Shown here: positions 44,162 to 53,440 of the stretch, one piece after another | Position numbering within the stretch: the first letter of the stretch is position 1 | How the letters are laid out: each line of letters begins with the position of its first letter | From: G963556115 sp963678205 | Lineage (GTDB): Bacteria > Planctomycetota > SZUA-567 | DNA length: 64,000 nucleotides | Direction of reading: 5' to 3' | NCBI GenBank assembly: GCA_963678205.1 | Contig: OY782760.1 | Coordinates: forward strand, 1,984,001-2,048,000 | The notes under the pieces: generated by a model | What the model saw: only the letters and a program-made list of their open reading frames with translations | Told to the model about the DNA's origin: nothing | Databases searched by the model: none | Translations under genes and position numbers: made by a program

Positions 44162-44557
44162 ATGAAATTTAATATTAAAACAAAGAGGTCTGCTGCTATT
44201 AATGTTACATCACTTATCGATGTAATGTTTTTACTTGTTATCTTTGTGCTCATTTCTGCAAAATTTGAACCTGATGGTGGTATCTCTGTAGAGTTACCCA
44301 AAGGTAAGAGTACAGAAGTTGCTAAAGTTGAAGTTCAAGTGCTGACAATAAAACCAGATGGGGAGTTGTATTTTCAGAAAGATAAGATTTCATTTGATAC
44401 ATTGCCGGAACGTATTAAAAAAATGCGTAAAGAGTTTAAAGATCCTGTTATCGTAATCAACGCTGACAAATCCACTCCGTATGAATTTGTTGCGAAGGCT
44501 ACTGATATTATCAAACAGTCAGGGCAGAGTAAATTTAATCTTAAGCTAAAAAAATAA
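44162..44557 (+). CDS. ExbD/TolR family biopolymer transport protein
   Basis: The 131-residue protein has a short cytoplasmic tail, one membrane helix at about 16-36 (NVTSLIDVMFLLVIFVLIS) with the proton-carrying aspartate in SLIDVM (Asp20), and a periplasmic domain with VLTIKPDGELYFQKDKIS and VIVINADKSTPYEFV. This is the standard ExbD/TolR arrangement. It pairs with the upstream ExbB-like protein. A bidirectional terminator follows. Confidence 0.9.
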   Translation: MKFNIKTKRSAAINVTSLIDVMFLLVIFVLISAKFEPDGGISVELPKGKSTEVAKVEVQVLTIKPDGELYFQKDKISFDTLPERIKKMRKEFKDPVIVINADKSTPYEFVAKATDIIKQSGQSKFNLKLKK

Positions 44558-44586
44558 TTTTCTTTCAAGTAAACTTTCATGTAAAT

Positions 44587-44623
44587 AAACAATATAGCCA
44601 ACAGATGTTGGCTATATTGTTTT
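44587..44623. terminator. Bidirectional terminator between exbD-like and chemoreceptor genes
   Basis: AAACAATATAGCCAAC and GTTGGCTATATTGTTT pair perfectly around AGAT; A-rich left flank and T-rich right flank suit both strands. Confidence 0.8.
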
Positions 44624-44644
44624 ACTAAAAATGAATAAAAAGTA

Positions 44645-46714
44645 TTAAAATTTACCAAATTCGCTAGTATTAAGAATAATTGTTTCTTTGGATGTAATTG
44701 TGGTGCTTGGATCTGGTGTATATTCAAGCACCTTTTTTGTATTTTGTTTTATATCGAGGTCGTTTGGGATTGCATTGGGTTTTAGTTTGAAATGGGATAT
44801 TAAATTTTTAAGAATCTGTGATTGTCTTGCCATCTCTTCACTAGCGCTTGCCGTCTCTTCTGCGTTGGCAGTGTTTTGCATTGTTACTGATTCAATTTGC
44901 TTTAGTCCAACATTGATTTGATCTATTCCACTTGCCTGTTCGTCGGAGGCAACAGCAATTTCATTGGCTGTTGTTGAAGTTTTTGTAATATTTTCTGAGA
45001 TACTTTCTAGTGAAGCCATGGTTTGTTCTGAAATTTTTACGCCTTGTTCGATTTCTGAATTACTATGCTCAATTAATTCTGCTGTTTCTGATGCAGCTTT
45101 TGCAGAGCGAGCTGCGAGGTTTCTTACTTCTTCCGCAACAACAGCAAAGCCTTTACCATGTGCACCAGCTCTAGCTGCTTCCACTGCAGCGTTAAGAGCT
45201 AGTAAGTTGGTCTGAAAAGCAATGTCATCAATAGTTTTGATGACCTTTTTAGTCTCTTGTGAATTTGAACTGATATTATTCATGGACTCAGATAGATTTT
45301 TCATATAACTATAACCAGAATTTGCCAATTCCGAAGTAGTATTCGCTATAACACTTGATTCTTTAGAATTTATAGCATTTTCTGCTGTTTGTGCACCAAG
45401 CTCAGACATGGATGAGGTTATCTCTTCGAGTGATGATGCTTGTTCTGTAGCTCCTTGTGAAAGTGCTTGTGAGCTGATATTAATCTGAGATACTCCGCTT
45501 GCTACTTGGGTTATTGATTCATTAACCTGTCCAAGAATTTTATTCAGATCATTTATCATTGTTGAAAATGCTATGCCCAACTGGTCGTTTTCTGATATAA
45601 CCTTGGCCTCAAGATTAAGATTACCATGTGCAATATTCTCCGCAGTTTCTGCTTTTTCTCTAAGAATTGATATCAAGCCATGGAGTGAATTAGCCATATT
45701 TCCAATTTCATCTTTACGCTTGGTCATACTCCTATCTAGTTGAACTTTGGTATTTCCTTGAGTTGCCAGAATGTTGAGAATGTTTGCTGTATTGTTGATT
45801 GGAGTAGATATAAATTTAGCAGTGAAGTATGTTGCGGTTATCGCTATTATAAGTGCTATAATCAAGAATATTATAGAGTTGATAAGGTAAGAATTACTTT
45901 CAGCATTTATTGCATCATGTGATTCATATTGCCAGAATGCCCAGTTTATTGCTGAAAGTTTGGATGAAAATACTTTGTATTCTCTGTTGTCTAAGGTTTT
46001 CCAGGTATAGTTAAAAGAAGATTGTTTTTCATTGATATGCTGTTTGAAGTCAGGTATAATTTCGAAAATATTTTTTCCAATCTCTGTTTTATTCTTTGCT
46101 GCAAAGATAAATCCAGCAGAATTTGTTACGAAGAAGTTTTTATTATCGGACATTGAGTATATATAATTTGAGAGACTTTCAACATCTAAACTTATACATA
46201 ATGATCCAACGAGTGTACTGGAATTGTATATTGGAACTCCAATAGTCATTACAAGTTTTTTCTTTGAGTTGGTATATGGTTTAGTCATTAATCTTTTAAT
46301 TTTGTTGTCGAATATTTCAGTAAACCATTCTCTCTTTTTTTTGCGAGCATTATAATTTGGTATCTTTCCGTTTCTTATGTGACTGTATGTTGTACCATCA
46401 GGAAGAGCAAAAAGAACATCAATAGGGCTCGTTTGCTTAGCTATGTTGTCGCAGGTAGTAAGTATCTTCTTCTGATTGAATTCTTGTGATTCTGATACGT
46501 CTATTTCGTTTGACGCAAGTTCAAGAATTTTAAAATAAGTTCTCATTTTTTCATCGAGAAGTTTTTGTTTTAGTTCTGCATTTGAACTTAAAAAAATATC
46601 AATATTATTTATTGAGCTTGATCTAAATACGGAAACTCCATAAAATACTGATGCAACAAGCATAACAAGTAATATAATACCAAATGTTAGGCATAAACGA
46701 ATTTTGATAGACAC
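44645..46714 (-). CDS. Methyl-accepting chemotaxis protein with periplasmic Cache-type sensor
   Basis: The 689-residue receptor has membrane helices at about 8-29 and 276-298 with a periplasmic double-Cache-like sensor between them (REWFTEIFDNKIKR, LVMTIGVPIYNSSTLVGS). A HAMP domain follows (TPINNTANIL to DEIGNMANSL), then a second HAMP-like unit (ENIAHGNLNLEA, NDQLGIAFSTM), then the signalling coiled coil. Its tip has the invariant QTNLLALNAAVEAARAG and GKGFAVVAEEVRNLAARS. There is no C-terminal CheR/CheB pentapeptide. The start is GTG with AGGAG upstream. It would signal to the flagellar motor; the ligand is unknown. Weak sigma-28 resemblance (TTCGATAT at 46791-46798, minus strand) lies upstream. 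Confidence 0.92.
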   Translation of the reverse strand: MSIKIRLCLTFGIILLVMLVASVFYGVSVFRSSSINNIDIFLSSNAELKQKLLDEKMRTYFKILELASNEIDVSESQEFNQKKILTTCDNIAKQTSPIDVLFALPDGTTYSHIRNGKIPNYNARKKKREWFTEIFDNKIKRLMTKPYTNSKKKLVMTIGVPIYNSSTLVGSLCISLDVESLSNYIYSMSDNKNFFVTNSAGFIFAAKNKTEIGKNIFEIIPDFKQHINEKQSSFNYTWKTLDNREYKVFSSKLSAINWAFWQYESHDAINAESNSYLINSIIFLIIALIIAITATYFTAKFISTPINNTANILNILATQGNTKVQLDRSMTKRKDEIGNMANSLHGLISILREKAETAENIAHGNLNLEAKVISENDQLGIAFSTMINDLNKILGQVNESITQVASGVSQINISSQALSQGATEQASSLEEITSSMSELGAQTAENAINSKESSVIANTTSELANSGYSYMKNLSESMNNISSNSQETKKVIKTIDDIAFQTNLLALNAAVEAARAGAHGKGFAVVAEEVRNLAARSAKAASETAELIEHSNSEIEQGVKISEQTMASLESISENITKTSTTANEIAVASDEQASGIDQINVGLKQIESVTMQNTANAEETASASEEMARQSQILKNLISHFKLKPNAIPNDLDIKQNTKKVLEYTPDPSTTITSKETIILNTSEFGKF

Positions 46715-46892
46715 TTTTTTCTCCTATATATTTGTAAAAAAAATAACGTAGTCAATATTAATGTTATATGATTATAAGGTATATATATTTATATCGAATC
46801 TTTGTGTAAAGTAATGAATGAAACGTAAACTTTTTTTTATTTAACTAATGAGTTAACTTAAAATTTCTAGATTAAAATTTATCTAAAAATTC

Positions 46893-46938
46893 TTGTATAG
46901 TTCAACTTTGATCGTATAATATAATGTGTAAATTACAC
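46893..46938 (+). promoter_or_regulatory. Promoter and palindrome upstream of tatA-pcrA-umuC
   Basis: TTGTAT (46893-46898), 16 bases, TATAAT (46915-46920), then the palindrome GTGTAAATTACAC (46926-46938) at the expected transcription start. Placement is that of a repressor site; it does not resemble the lexA operator at 58496. Confidence 0.45.
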
Positions 46939-46962
46939 TTATATTGCACTGGAGTATGCATA

Positions 46963-47175
46963 ATGTTTAGCTGGCTAGGTCCATGGGAAATTATTATTAT
47001 CCTTATTGTTGCTGTTGTATTGTTTGGGAAGCGTCTTCCTGAGCTTGGACGTACACTTGGTAAAGGGATTGTTGCCTTTAGAAGTGGTGTAAACGAGATG
47101 AAGGAAGAGATAACGAAAGCTGCTGATAAAGATATTGATGGTGGTGATGATTCTGATAAGGATGAAGGTAAGTAA
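46963..47175 (+). CDS. tatA: Twin-arginine translocation protein TatA
   Basis: TatA forms the pore-like part of the Tat pathway, which exports folded proteins. The 70-residue product has the short membrane helix (WEIIIILIVAVVLFG), the invariant FGKRLPELGRTLGKG hinge and amphipathic helix, and an acidic tail. ATG 46963 was chosen because GGAG lies upstream and the family begins MFSW or similar; the frame extends 13 codons upstream without support. Its stop overlaps the pcrA ATG (TAATG). No tatC is in the window. Confidence 0.93.
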   Translation: MFSWLGPWEIIIILIVAVVLFGKRLPELGRTLGKGIVAFRSGVNEMKEEITKAADKDIDGGDDSDKDEGK

Positions 47176-49409
47176 TGCAATCTGAAGGTGTTTTACAAGG
47201 GCTTACTCCTGAACAGAAAGAAGCTGTAACACATAAAAATGGCCCAATGCTTGTTGTTGCTGGGGCTGGGTCAGGTAAGACTAGGGTTGTAACCAGGCGT
47301 ATTGCGTGGCTTATTGAAAATGGTGTTCAGCCACACCAGATTCTTGCTATGACCTTTACCAATAAAGCTGCAGGTGAAATGAAGGAGCGTGTGCATGCTA
47401 TGGTTGGGCAAGCTCCCCGTTGGGTAGGAACTTTTCATTCTTTATGTGCTCGTTTTTTGCGTTTTGATATTGATTACTTGAAAGATGGTAGAGATGGGCG
47501 TTTTACTATCTTTGATACATCAGATCAGCAAGGAGTTATCAAAGATTTAATGAAAAGTTATTCTATTGATGATAAACGTTTCAAGTCTCGCTCAATCTCT
47601 TCTGAAATTTCTCGAGCAAAGTGTGATATGGTGCTTCCAGAGAACTATGGCGATGGCTCATGGTATTCCGATGTAATTCAACGTGTATATACAGGGTATG
47701 AAGCTCGTCTTAGAGATATGAATGGTCTTGATTTTGATGATTTGCTGCTTCTTACCGCAAGGTTGCTGCAATCGGTACCGGAACTTACAGAGCAGTATCG
47801 TCAGCGTTTTCGTTATCTGCTTATTGATGAATATCAAGATACTAATAAAGTTCAGTATAAGTTAATGAAAGCTCTCTGTAATGAACTCGAGAATGTACAT
47901 GTGACAGGTGATCCAGATCAGAGTATATACTCGTGGCGTGGAGCTGATTATAGCAATATTATGGATTTTCAAAAAGACTTTCCAAACGCAAAAGTGGTAA
48001 GGCTTGAGCGTAACTATAGGTCTACTGACAAAATCCTTAGTGCGGCTAATTTTCTAATTAAATATAATACTGATAGAATTGATAAGAGTTTGTACACTGA
48101 AGAAAATAGCGGTGAGCCTGTTGCTATTGTGGCGCTTGAGAGTGATAGAGAAGAAGCAAACTGGATTGCTGAGCAAGCTGCAAGGCTCAAAGGTGAAGGC
48201 AGCAACTTCTCAAAAATGGCGGTATTTTACCGTACGAACGCTCAATCTAGAATGCTTGAAGAAGCTTTTATGTCTGCTGGTATGCCTTATCAGTTGGTTG
48301 GAGGAGTGCGTTTTTACGAACGTAAGGAGATCAAAGATTTTCTTTCGCATATTAAGTTGTTGGTCAATCCTCGTGATGATATTGCCTTGAGAAGGGTCTT
48401 ATCTGCTAGACCTGTAGGAGTTGGTCCAAAGACACTTGAAAAAGTAGAGGCTCAGGCTGGGCTTATGGGGATTAGTGCTTTTAACTTGCTTGCATCTCCT
48501 GATTTTGTTGAAGTTTATGAAGGAAGAACTACCGCAAAACTTAGAGATTTCTCATATTGGTGCAACCGACTAAAAAATATAAAGCAATCACCTGTTGGTG
48601 ACTCTGTGAGGGAAATACTCCGTGTTTCTGGTCTTATGGAGCATATATCGGCAGCAACTGAAAAAGATCCTGCCTGGGAAGAGAGACTTGAAAATTTGGA
48701 GTCATTTGTTGGTAGAGCAGCTGAGTTTGAGGCAGAGCACTCTGGTAGCTCTTTACCAGAATTTTTGGAAGATGTGGCGTTGGTCGCAGATGTAGATAGC
48801 TATGACCCTGACGCCGATAACATTACATTGATGACTCTCCATAGCGCAAAAGGATTGGAGTTTCCTATTGTCTTTCTGGGTGGACTTGAAAATGGGTTGC
48901 TTCCACATTCAAATTCTCAGGATTCAACTGCAAAAGAGGAGGAAGAGAGGAGGTTATTCTACGTTGGAATTACCCGTGCAGAGAAAAAACTCTTTATTAC
49001 TCATGCCGCGAAAAGACTTATATGGGGTAAACTTGAATACTCGCGTCCAAGTCCATTTCTTGCTGAACTGCCAACAGAAGAGATGCAGCTGGTCGATCTG
49101 GCTGGCGGAAGTGGGGTTTATGCCTTGGGACATAAAGACTCGTTTGATGATGATGAATTTGCAGACCCTTTTGGCGATACTTTCGATGGGATAGATGATG
49201 CTTTTGATGAGTTTGAGGATGCTCCAGTACGATCGTTAAAGAAAAAAAAGAAAGAAGAATATGCCTTTAAATCTGGGCAACTTGTTGTTCATAAAATATT
49301 GGGTAAGGGACGAGTTCTTTCATGTAGCCGTACTCATATAGTCGTTTTATTTGAAAAAGAGGGGACGAGAATGATGACTCTTGATAGTGTACAGCTCGGT
49401 AATGTTTAA
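47175..49409 (+). CDS. pcrA: UvrD/PcrA-type superfamily 1 DNA helicase
   Basis: The 744-residue 3'-5' helicase acts in repair and in clearing proteins from DNA. Motifs in order: LTPEQKEAVTHKNGPMLVVA, GAGSGKTRV (Walker A, about 31-39), MTFTNKAAGEMKERV, LLIDEYQDTNKVQYKLM, GDPDQSIYSWRGADY, MTLHSAKGLEFPIVFLGG and RRLFYVGITRAEKKL. The C-terminus (QLVVHKILGKGRVLSCS) is the small Tudor-like module found in PcrA and UvrD that contacts RNA polymerase. PcrA and UvrD names are both reasonable. It is coupled to tatA upstream and umuC nine bases downstream. Confidence 0.93.
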   Translation: MQSEGVLQGLTPEQKEAVTHKNGPMLVVAGAGSGKTRVVTRRIAWLIENGVQPHQILAMTFTNKAAGEMKERVHAMVGQAPRWVGTFHSLCARFLRFDIDYLKDGRDGRFTIFDTSDQQGVIKDLMKSYSIDDKRFKSRSISSEISRAKCDMVLPENYGDGSWYSDVIQRVYTGYEARLRDMNGLDFDDLLLLTARLLQSVPELTEQYRQRFRYLLIDEYQDTNKVQYKLMKALCNELENVHVTGDPDQSIYSWRGADYSNIMDFQKDFPNAKVVRLERNYRSTDKILSAANFLIKYNTDRIDKSLYTEENSGEPVAIVALESDREEANWIAEQAARLKGEGSNFSKMAVFYRTNAQSRMLEEAFMSAGMPYQLVGGVRFYERKEIKDFLSHIKLLVNPRDDIALRRVLSARPVGVGPKTLEKVEAQAGLMGISAFNLLASPDFVEVYEGRTTAKLRDFSYWCNRLKNIKQSPVGDSVREILRVSGLMEHISAATEKDPAWEERLENLESFVGRAAEFEAEHSGSSLPEFLEDVALVADVDSYDPDADNITLMTLHSAKGLEFPIVFLGGLENGLLPHSNSQDSTAKEEEERRLFYVGITRAEKKLFITHAAKRLIWGKLEYSRPSPFLAELPTEEMQLVDLAGGSGVYALGHKDSFDDDEFADPFGDTFDGIDDAFDEFEDAPVRSLKKKKKEEYAFKSGQLVVHKILGKGRVLSCSRTHIVVLFEKEGTRMMTLDSVQLGNV

Positions 49410-49418
49410 GGTGGAGCT

Positions 49419-50675
49419 GTGTTTGCTCTAGTTGATTGTAACAATTTTTACGCTTCGTGCGAAAAATTATTCAGACCTGATCTTAAGAATAAGCCGGTCG
49501 TTGTCCTTTCAAATAATGATGGGTGCATTGTTGCTCGCTCTGCAGAGGTTAAGGAATTTAATCTACCGATGGCCTCTCCATTTTATAAATTCAAAGATTT
49601 TTTAGAAAATAAAGGTACTGAATTTTTTTCATCTAATTATGCTCTTTATGGAGATATAAGCAGTCGAGTTATTGAAGTGCTGGATCGTTTCAGCCCTAAT
49701 ATTGAACAGTATTCTATAGATGAGGCCTTTATCGAAATATCGGGAGTGGATGTTGATAATCTGAAACATTGGGCAAATGAATTGGTATATACAGTAAAAC
49801 ACTGGGTTGGGATCAATGTGTCTGTAGGAATTGCCAAGACTAAAACACTTGCCAAAATTGCAAATCATGCAGCTAAACGACAAAAAGCGGGAGTTGAATT
49901 ACTTTTAACTGAGGAGCAGATTCTTACTGAGTTGGGTAAAATTGAACTTACTGACATTTGGGGTATATCTGGAAATATTAAGAAAAAATTAAGTTGTTAT
50001 GGGGTCTGGAACACACTAGATTTGAGACAGGCTGATCCTTTTATGCTTAGAAAAAAGATTGGGATAATTGTTGAACGAACTGCACGTGAGTTGAATAATG
50101 AAGTATGTATTGAGCTTGAGCAGGTAGGGAAGAGAAAAAACATTCGCATATCTAGATCATTTGGCGTTTTAACCAGTGAATATGAGGAATTAGAACAGGC
50201 TACGTCAACATTTGTGGCTAGGGCTTGTGAGAAACTTAGAAAGCAAAAATCATTGGCTTGCGCTGTGTACGTATTTATTCGTACTAATAAACATTCTAAG
50301 GCAGATTATTTCACTGCATCAGCAGCAACTGGGTTCGTTATACCTACAAATTCTACTTTTGAGATTGCTTCAGAAGCGCAAATGCTACTTAAAAAAATCT
50401 ATAAGCCGAACTTTTTATATCAAAAGGCAGGGGTGATGTTGCTTGATCTAGTAGGGGAGGGTGTTCATAAACAACGGGATATCTTTGGAATTACTGATTC
50501 GATTTCCGATAAAAAAGCTCTTATGGGAACTATTGACAAAATTAATCGTGAAATGGGGCGTGGTTCACTCAAGATTGCATCACAGGGGCTACTGCAGCGA
50601 GGATGGGCGCTGCGTGCAGATTATCTTTCACCAAAATATACTACAAATTGGGATGAGATACCAAAAGTTAAATAA
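49419..50675 (+). CDS. umuC: DNA polymerase V catalytic subunit UmuC
   Basis: UmuC is a Y-family polymerase that copies damaged DNA. The 418-residue protein begins FALVDCNNFYASCEKLF, with the catalytic aspartate Asp6, and carries SNYALYGDISSRV and QYSIDEAFIEISG (second catalytic Asp-Glu pair). NDGCIVARSAEVK is typical of UmuC rather than DinB. The start is GTG just after GGTGGAG. No umuD lies beside it, unlike the usual umuDC arrangement; the only S24-like protein in the window besides LexA (17448-18251) has lost its serine. An unknown gene follows 23 bases later. Confidence 0.93.
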   Translation: MFALVDCNNFYASCEKLFRPDLKNKPVVVLSNNDGCIVARSAEVKEFNLPMASPFYKFKDFLENKGTEFFSSNYALYGDISSRVIEVLDRFSPNIEQYSIDEAFIEISGVDVDNLKHWANELVYTVKHWVGINVSVGIAKTKTLAKIANHAAKRQKAGVELLLTEEQILTELGKIELTDIWGISGNIKKKLSCYGVWNTLDLRQADPFMLRKKIGIIVERTARELNNEVCIELEQVGKRKNIRISRSFGVLTSEYEELEQATSTFVARACEKLRKQKSLACAVYVFIRTNKHSKADYFTASAATGFVIPTNSTFEIASEAQMLLKKIYKPNFLYQKAGVMLLDLVGEGVHKQRDIFGITDSISDKKALMGTIDKINREMGRGSLKIASQGLLQRGWALRADYLSPKYTTNWDEIPKVK

Positions 50676-50698
50676 ATATAGAATTTTCAAGGAGAGCT

Positions 50699-51286
50699 AT
50701 GGCTGACTGGGCAGATTTATTCAGAAACGAACTTATTAATCGATTTGGTGAAAAGGTCGATGCAGCTGAATTTAATGAGAGATTTTCTTGGGTTCAAGAT
50801 TTTTACGAAAGAGCGGCAACTGTTCTAAATCCGGAGTACTTGCAAAGTATGCCTGCTCCGGATATATATAAAGAATTAAAAGTGCTAACTATTCCGGAGT
50901 GTCCAATTCGTGTTACAAATTTAGGAAGAGCAAATTCTGCACAGAAAGTGGTGGACTCGCTGGTGAAGCTTATTACCACTCAGGGAGGGTTTCAAGAGAA
51001 GTATAATGCTGCAAAATTTCCTCAAGCGGGGCTTGTAACTATTACTGAAATTTTATGTGTCTGTAGACCTCATCGGTTTATATGTAGAAATACGGCACTC
51101 ACTAGAGCTCTAACAAGGGTTGTACCTTTTTACTCTAAAAAAGCTCTCGATGAATTGCACTATGAGGAATTCTTTGATATATGCACCGAATTGTCTAAAA
51201 TTTTATTGAATTACTTGGAGCCTGAAATAAGTTGGGCTAAAAATGTTAGATATTTGTTATTATATGCAACTTTAACCGAAAAATAG
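50699..51286 (+). CDS. Unknown protein downstream of umuC
   Basis: I do not recognise this 195-residue protein. It appears soluble and mainly helical, with no signal peptide or membrane helix. The middle (LTIPECPIRVTNLGRANSAQ) and the C-terminal segment (RPHRFICRNTALTRALTRVV, then FFDICTELSKILLNYLEP) loosely recall the helical N-terminal modules of McrB-like and other DNA-related proteins, in which a P-x-x-F-x-x-x-N motif recurs, but this is weak. AGGAGAG precedes the ATG. Co-transcription with umuC and pcrA suggests a DNA repair or damage-response role by context only. Confidence 0.6.
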   Translation: MADWADLFRNELINRFGEKVDAAEFNERFSWVQDFYERAATVLNPEYLQSMPAPDIYKELKVLTIPECPIRVTNLGRANSAQKVVDSLVKLITTQGGFQEKYNAAKFPQAGLVTITEILCVCRPHRFICRNTALTRALTRVVPFYSKKALDELHYEEFFDICTELSKILLNYLEPEISWAKNVRYLLLYATLTEK

Positions 51287-51362
51287 GCTTTACTTTAGGC
51301 GTTTTGATCAGTATGATTATAATAATAGGTTCAAAAGTAGTATGTCCATTTGGAGATTAAAC

Positions 51363-51980
51363 TTGAAGTATTTTATTATTATTTTTACAGTTTTTGCACT
51401 CATTACAGGCTGTAGCCTGATGGAGAGTGATGATTCGAGGAGTGAGCCTGTGGCATCAAAGAAAAAGAAAAAGGCGGTCAAAGAAACCGTTAATGTAGAA
51501 TTTGAAACTACTATGGGAAATTTTAAGGTTGAGTTGTATACTAAAAAAGCACCAATAACAGTTGCTAATTTCTTAGAGTATGTAGATGATGGTTTCTACA
51601 ATGACACTATCTTTCATAGGGTTATAGCTGGATTTATGGTTCAGTGTGGTGGCTTCGATATAGATATGGAAGAAAAAGACAATAAACGTGAACCAATAAA
51701 AAATGAAGCTGACAACGGGCTTTTAAACAGCAGAGCGACATTGTCAATGGCTAGAACCTCTGATATCAATAGCGCTACTTCTCAATTCTTTATTAATGTA
51801 AAGGATAATGCTTTTCTTGATCATGGACAGCGTGATTTTGGCTATGCTGTTTTTGGTAAAGTTACTGAAGGAATGGATGTTGTTGACGGTATTGCTGGGG
51901 TGAGAACTGGTTCTCATGGTTTCCATGACGATGTACCTGTTGAGCCTGTTATAATTAAGAGTGTTAAAAGAGTAGATTAG
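51363..51980 (+). CDS. Cyclophilin-type peptidyl-prolyl isomerase, lipoprotein
   Basis: The 205-residue protein has a signal peptide with lipobox (FTVFALITGC), a basic linker (KKKKK) and a cyclophilin domain at about 45-205. The active-site region is NDTIFHRVIAGFMVQCGGFD, with the arginine and phenylalanine of cyclophilins; LSMARTSDINSATSQFFINV and YAVFGKVTEGMDVVD also fit. It would speed proline isomerisation of exported proteins. I prefer TTG 51363, seven bases after GGAG and giving a standard signal peptide; ATG 51342 would put the ribosome site inside the gene. It ends at a very long hairpin. Confidence 0.88.
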   Translation: MKYFIIIFTVFALITGCSLMESDDSRSEPVASKKKKKAVKETVNVEFETTMGNFKVELYTKKAPITVANFLEYVDDGFYNDTIFHRVIAGFMVQCGGFDIDMEEKDNKREPIKNEADNGLLNSRATLSMARTSDINSATSQFFINVKDNAFLDHGQRDFGYAVFGKVTEGMDVVDGIAGVRTGSHGFHDDVPVEPVIIKSVKRVD

Positions 51981-51991
51981 TTTTTATACTA

Positions 51992-52057
51992 TTCACTACT
52001 ATAAATAAGAATCCCTATGATATTTATATCATAGGGATTCTTATTTATAGTAGTGAA
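51992..52057. terminator. Bidirectional hairpin with 31-base-pair perfect stem
   Basis: The two arms (51992-52022 and 52027-52057) are exact reverse complements around a 4-base loop; the core is AATCCCTATGAT. It separates the convergent cyclophilin and 96-residue genes and almost touches both stop codons. Flanking runs of T and A are short. Confidence 0.8.
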
Positions 52058-52058
52058 A

Positions 52059-52349
52059 TTAAATTTTGGTGTCAACAATACCATAATAGGAATGGGTGTC
52101 AGGTGTTAGATACTTTAATATTTCAGATGAATCTTGTCCTAGAATCATAATTAAGTTGGTAACAGTAACTGGCAAGCCTTCAAGTTGACAACCGTAAACA
52201 GCAAGAACTAATTTTGCCTCAGCAATTTTATGTTCATCAGAGGGTTTAACTTTATGCATACCATTATTTATTGAAGCTAAAAAATTCCTCGCTTGTTTGA
52301 CATTTTCTGGAACTTTTTGCTTATTTGGTTTTTCCTTATTTTCTATCAT
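52059..52349 (-). CDS. Small protein of unknown function
   Basis: This 96-residue soluble protein is not recognised. It has a basic, Lys/Asn-rich N-terminus, a helical middle (EHKIAEAKLVLAVYGCQLEG, then VTVTNLIMILGQDSSEILKY) that could be a small helix-turn-helix-like bundle, and a short polar end. A strong ribosome site (GGAGGT) lies ten bases before the ATG, which supports a real gene. It lies alone between the long hairpin and manA, with 48 bases separating it from the end of manA... both on the minus strand, so manA is upstream of it and could share a transcript. Confidence 0.62.
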   Translation of the reverse strand: MIENKEKPNKQKVPENVKQARNFLASINNGMHKVKPSDEHKIAEAKLVLAVYGCQLEGLPVTVTNLIMILGQDSSEILKYLTPDTHSYYGIVDTKI

Positions 52350-52431
52350 TATATTACACCTCCATAAACTAATAATATACTATGATATTTTTATTGCTCA
52401 AGAAAAAACAGCAACTAATTTCGAAAAAAAA

Positions 52432-53397
52432 TTAACTATATAGCAAAACTTCAGATTCAAAGCTTCCTGCGATACTTATAACACCAGACATGGCTGGGAT
52501 TAAACATGAATCATATTTATTAAGGGATATACTTCCACTTACTGTAGATATTTCGATTTTAGAGTTTATTGATGTGATAATATGTACTTTTAGTTCAGAA
52601 TTGTCTAGTTTAATTGGTGCTCTCATTTTAGAAATTTTTTCCATTGTAAAATTTGCAGATTGCATATATTTTTCTCTTAAGTACTCCTTATTATTAATAA
52701 TTTTTGGAGTAACTAAATGTGAAGCTGGAAGATAATCATAATTAACAACCTGTAAAGCTTCCTTGATATGTAGCTGACGACTTTGACCATTTTTATCAAC
52801 TCTTCCCCAGTCATATAGTCTATATGTTATATTAGAGTTTTGCTGTATTTCAAAAACTTTTATTTTAGGGCAGAGAGAATGGATTGTACCATGAGGAATG
52901 TTTACGACATCTCCTTGTTTTACATAAACCTTATTAAGATAATTATTAAGAGTGCAATCTTCTACTGCTTTTTTTAATATTTCTTTACTAATTTTTTCTG
53001 TAAGTCCTAGGTAAAGAAAACTATTTTCTGGAGCATCAAGAACATACCAAGCTTCAGCTTTTCCACTTTCACCTAGATTTAAGCTAGAAGTATAGCTATC
53101 ATTTGGATGTACTTGAACTGAAAGCTCACTTTCAGGAGCGAGTATTTTTAGTAAAAGTGGAAATCTATTAAAATCAATAGGATTATAATAGATGAGATCT
53201 AGTATTTCATGTAGTGATTTCCCTTTATGCTCTCCGTTTATAATTTTTGTTGTTTTTGTTTTATAATCTGAGATTTCCCAACTTTCACCAACGGAACCGT
53301 CAGGAATATTTGTTGACCTTGTTTTAAGATAGTCTCCACCCCAAATATTATTTTGAAGAAGTGGCTCAAATTTAAGAGGATATGATATTTTATTCAT
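52432..53397 (-). CDS. manA: Mannose-6-phosphate isomerase, class I
   Basis: ManA interconverts mannose 6-phosphate and fructose 6-phosphate, feeding GDP-mannose or mannose use. The 321-residue cupin enzyme shows KFEPLLQNNIWGGDYL at the N-terminus, zinc ligands in LSVQVHPNDSY and then the glutamate of GKAEAWYVLD, and GDVVNIPHGTIHSLCP with another zinc histidine. The length matches the short bacterial class. I chose ATG 53397; GTG 53406 is an alternative, and neither has a clear ribosome site. It follows the protease-like gene by 43 bases on the same strand and may be co-transcribed with it. Confidence 0.92.
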   Translation of the reverse strand: MNKISYPLKFEPLLQNNIWGGDYLKTRSTNIPDGSVGESWEISDYKTKTTKIINGEHKGKSLHEILDLIYYNPIDFNRFPLLLKILAPESELSVQVHPNDSYTSSLNLGESGKAEAWYVLDAPENSFLYLGLTEKISKEILKKAVEDCTLNNYLNKVYVKQGDVVNIPHGTIHSLCPKIKVFEIQQNSNITYRLYDWGRVDKNGQSRQLHIKEALQVVNYDYLPASHLVTPKIINNKEYLREKYMQSANFTMEKISKMRAPIKLDNSELKVHIITSINSKIEISTVSGSISLNKYDSCLIPAMSGVISIAGSFESEVLLYS

Positions 53398-53440
53398 GAA
53401 ATTCACATTCTATTGCTATTAATTTAATAAAGATCTAATT

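Noticed and set aside
46791..46798. Sigma-28-like TTCGATAT before the chemoreceptor gene
   Set aside because: Only the -10 part is loosely similar and no fitting -35 was found, so it is not listed as a promoter.
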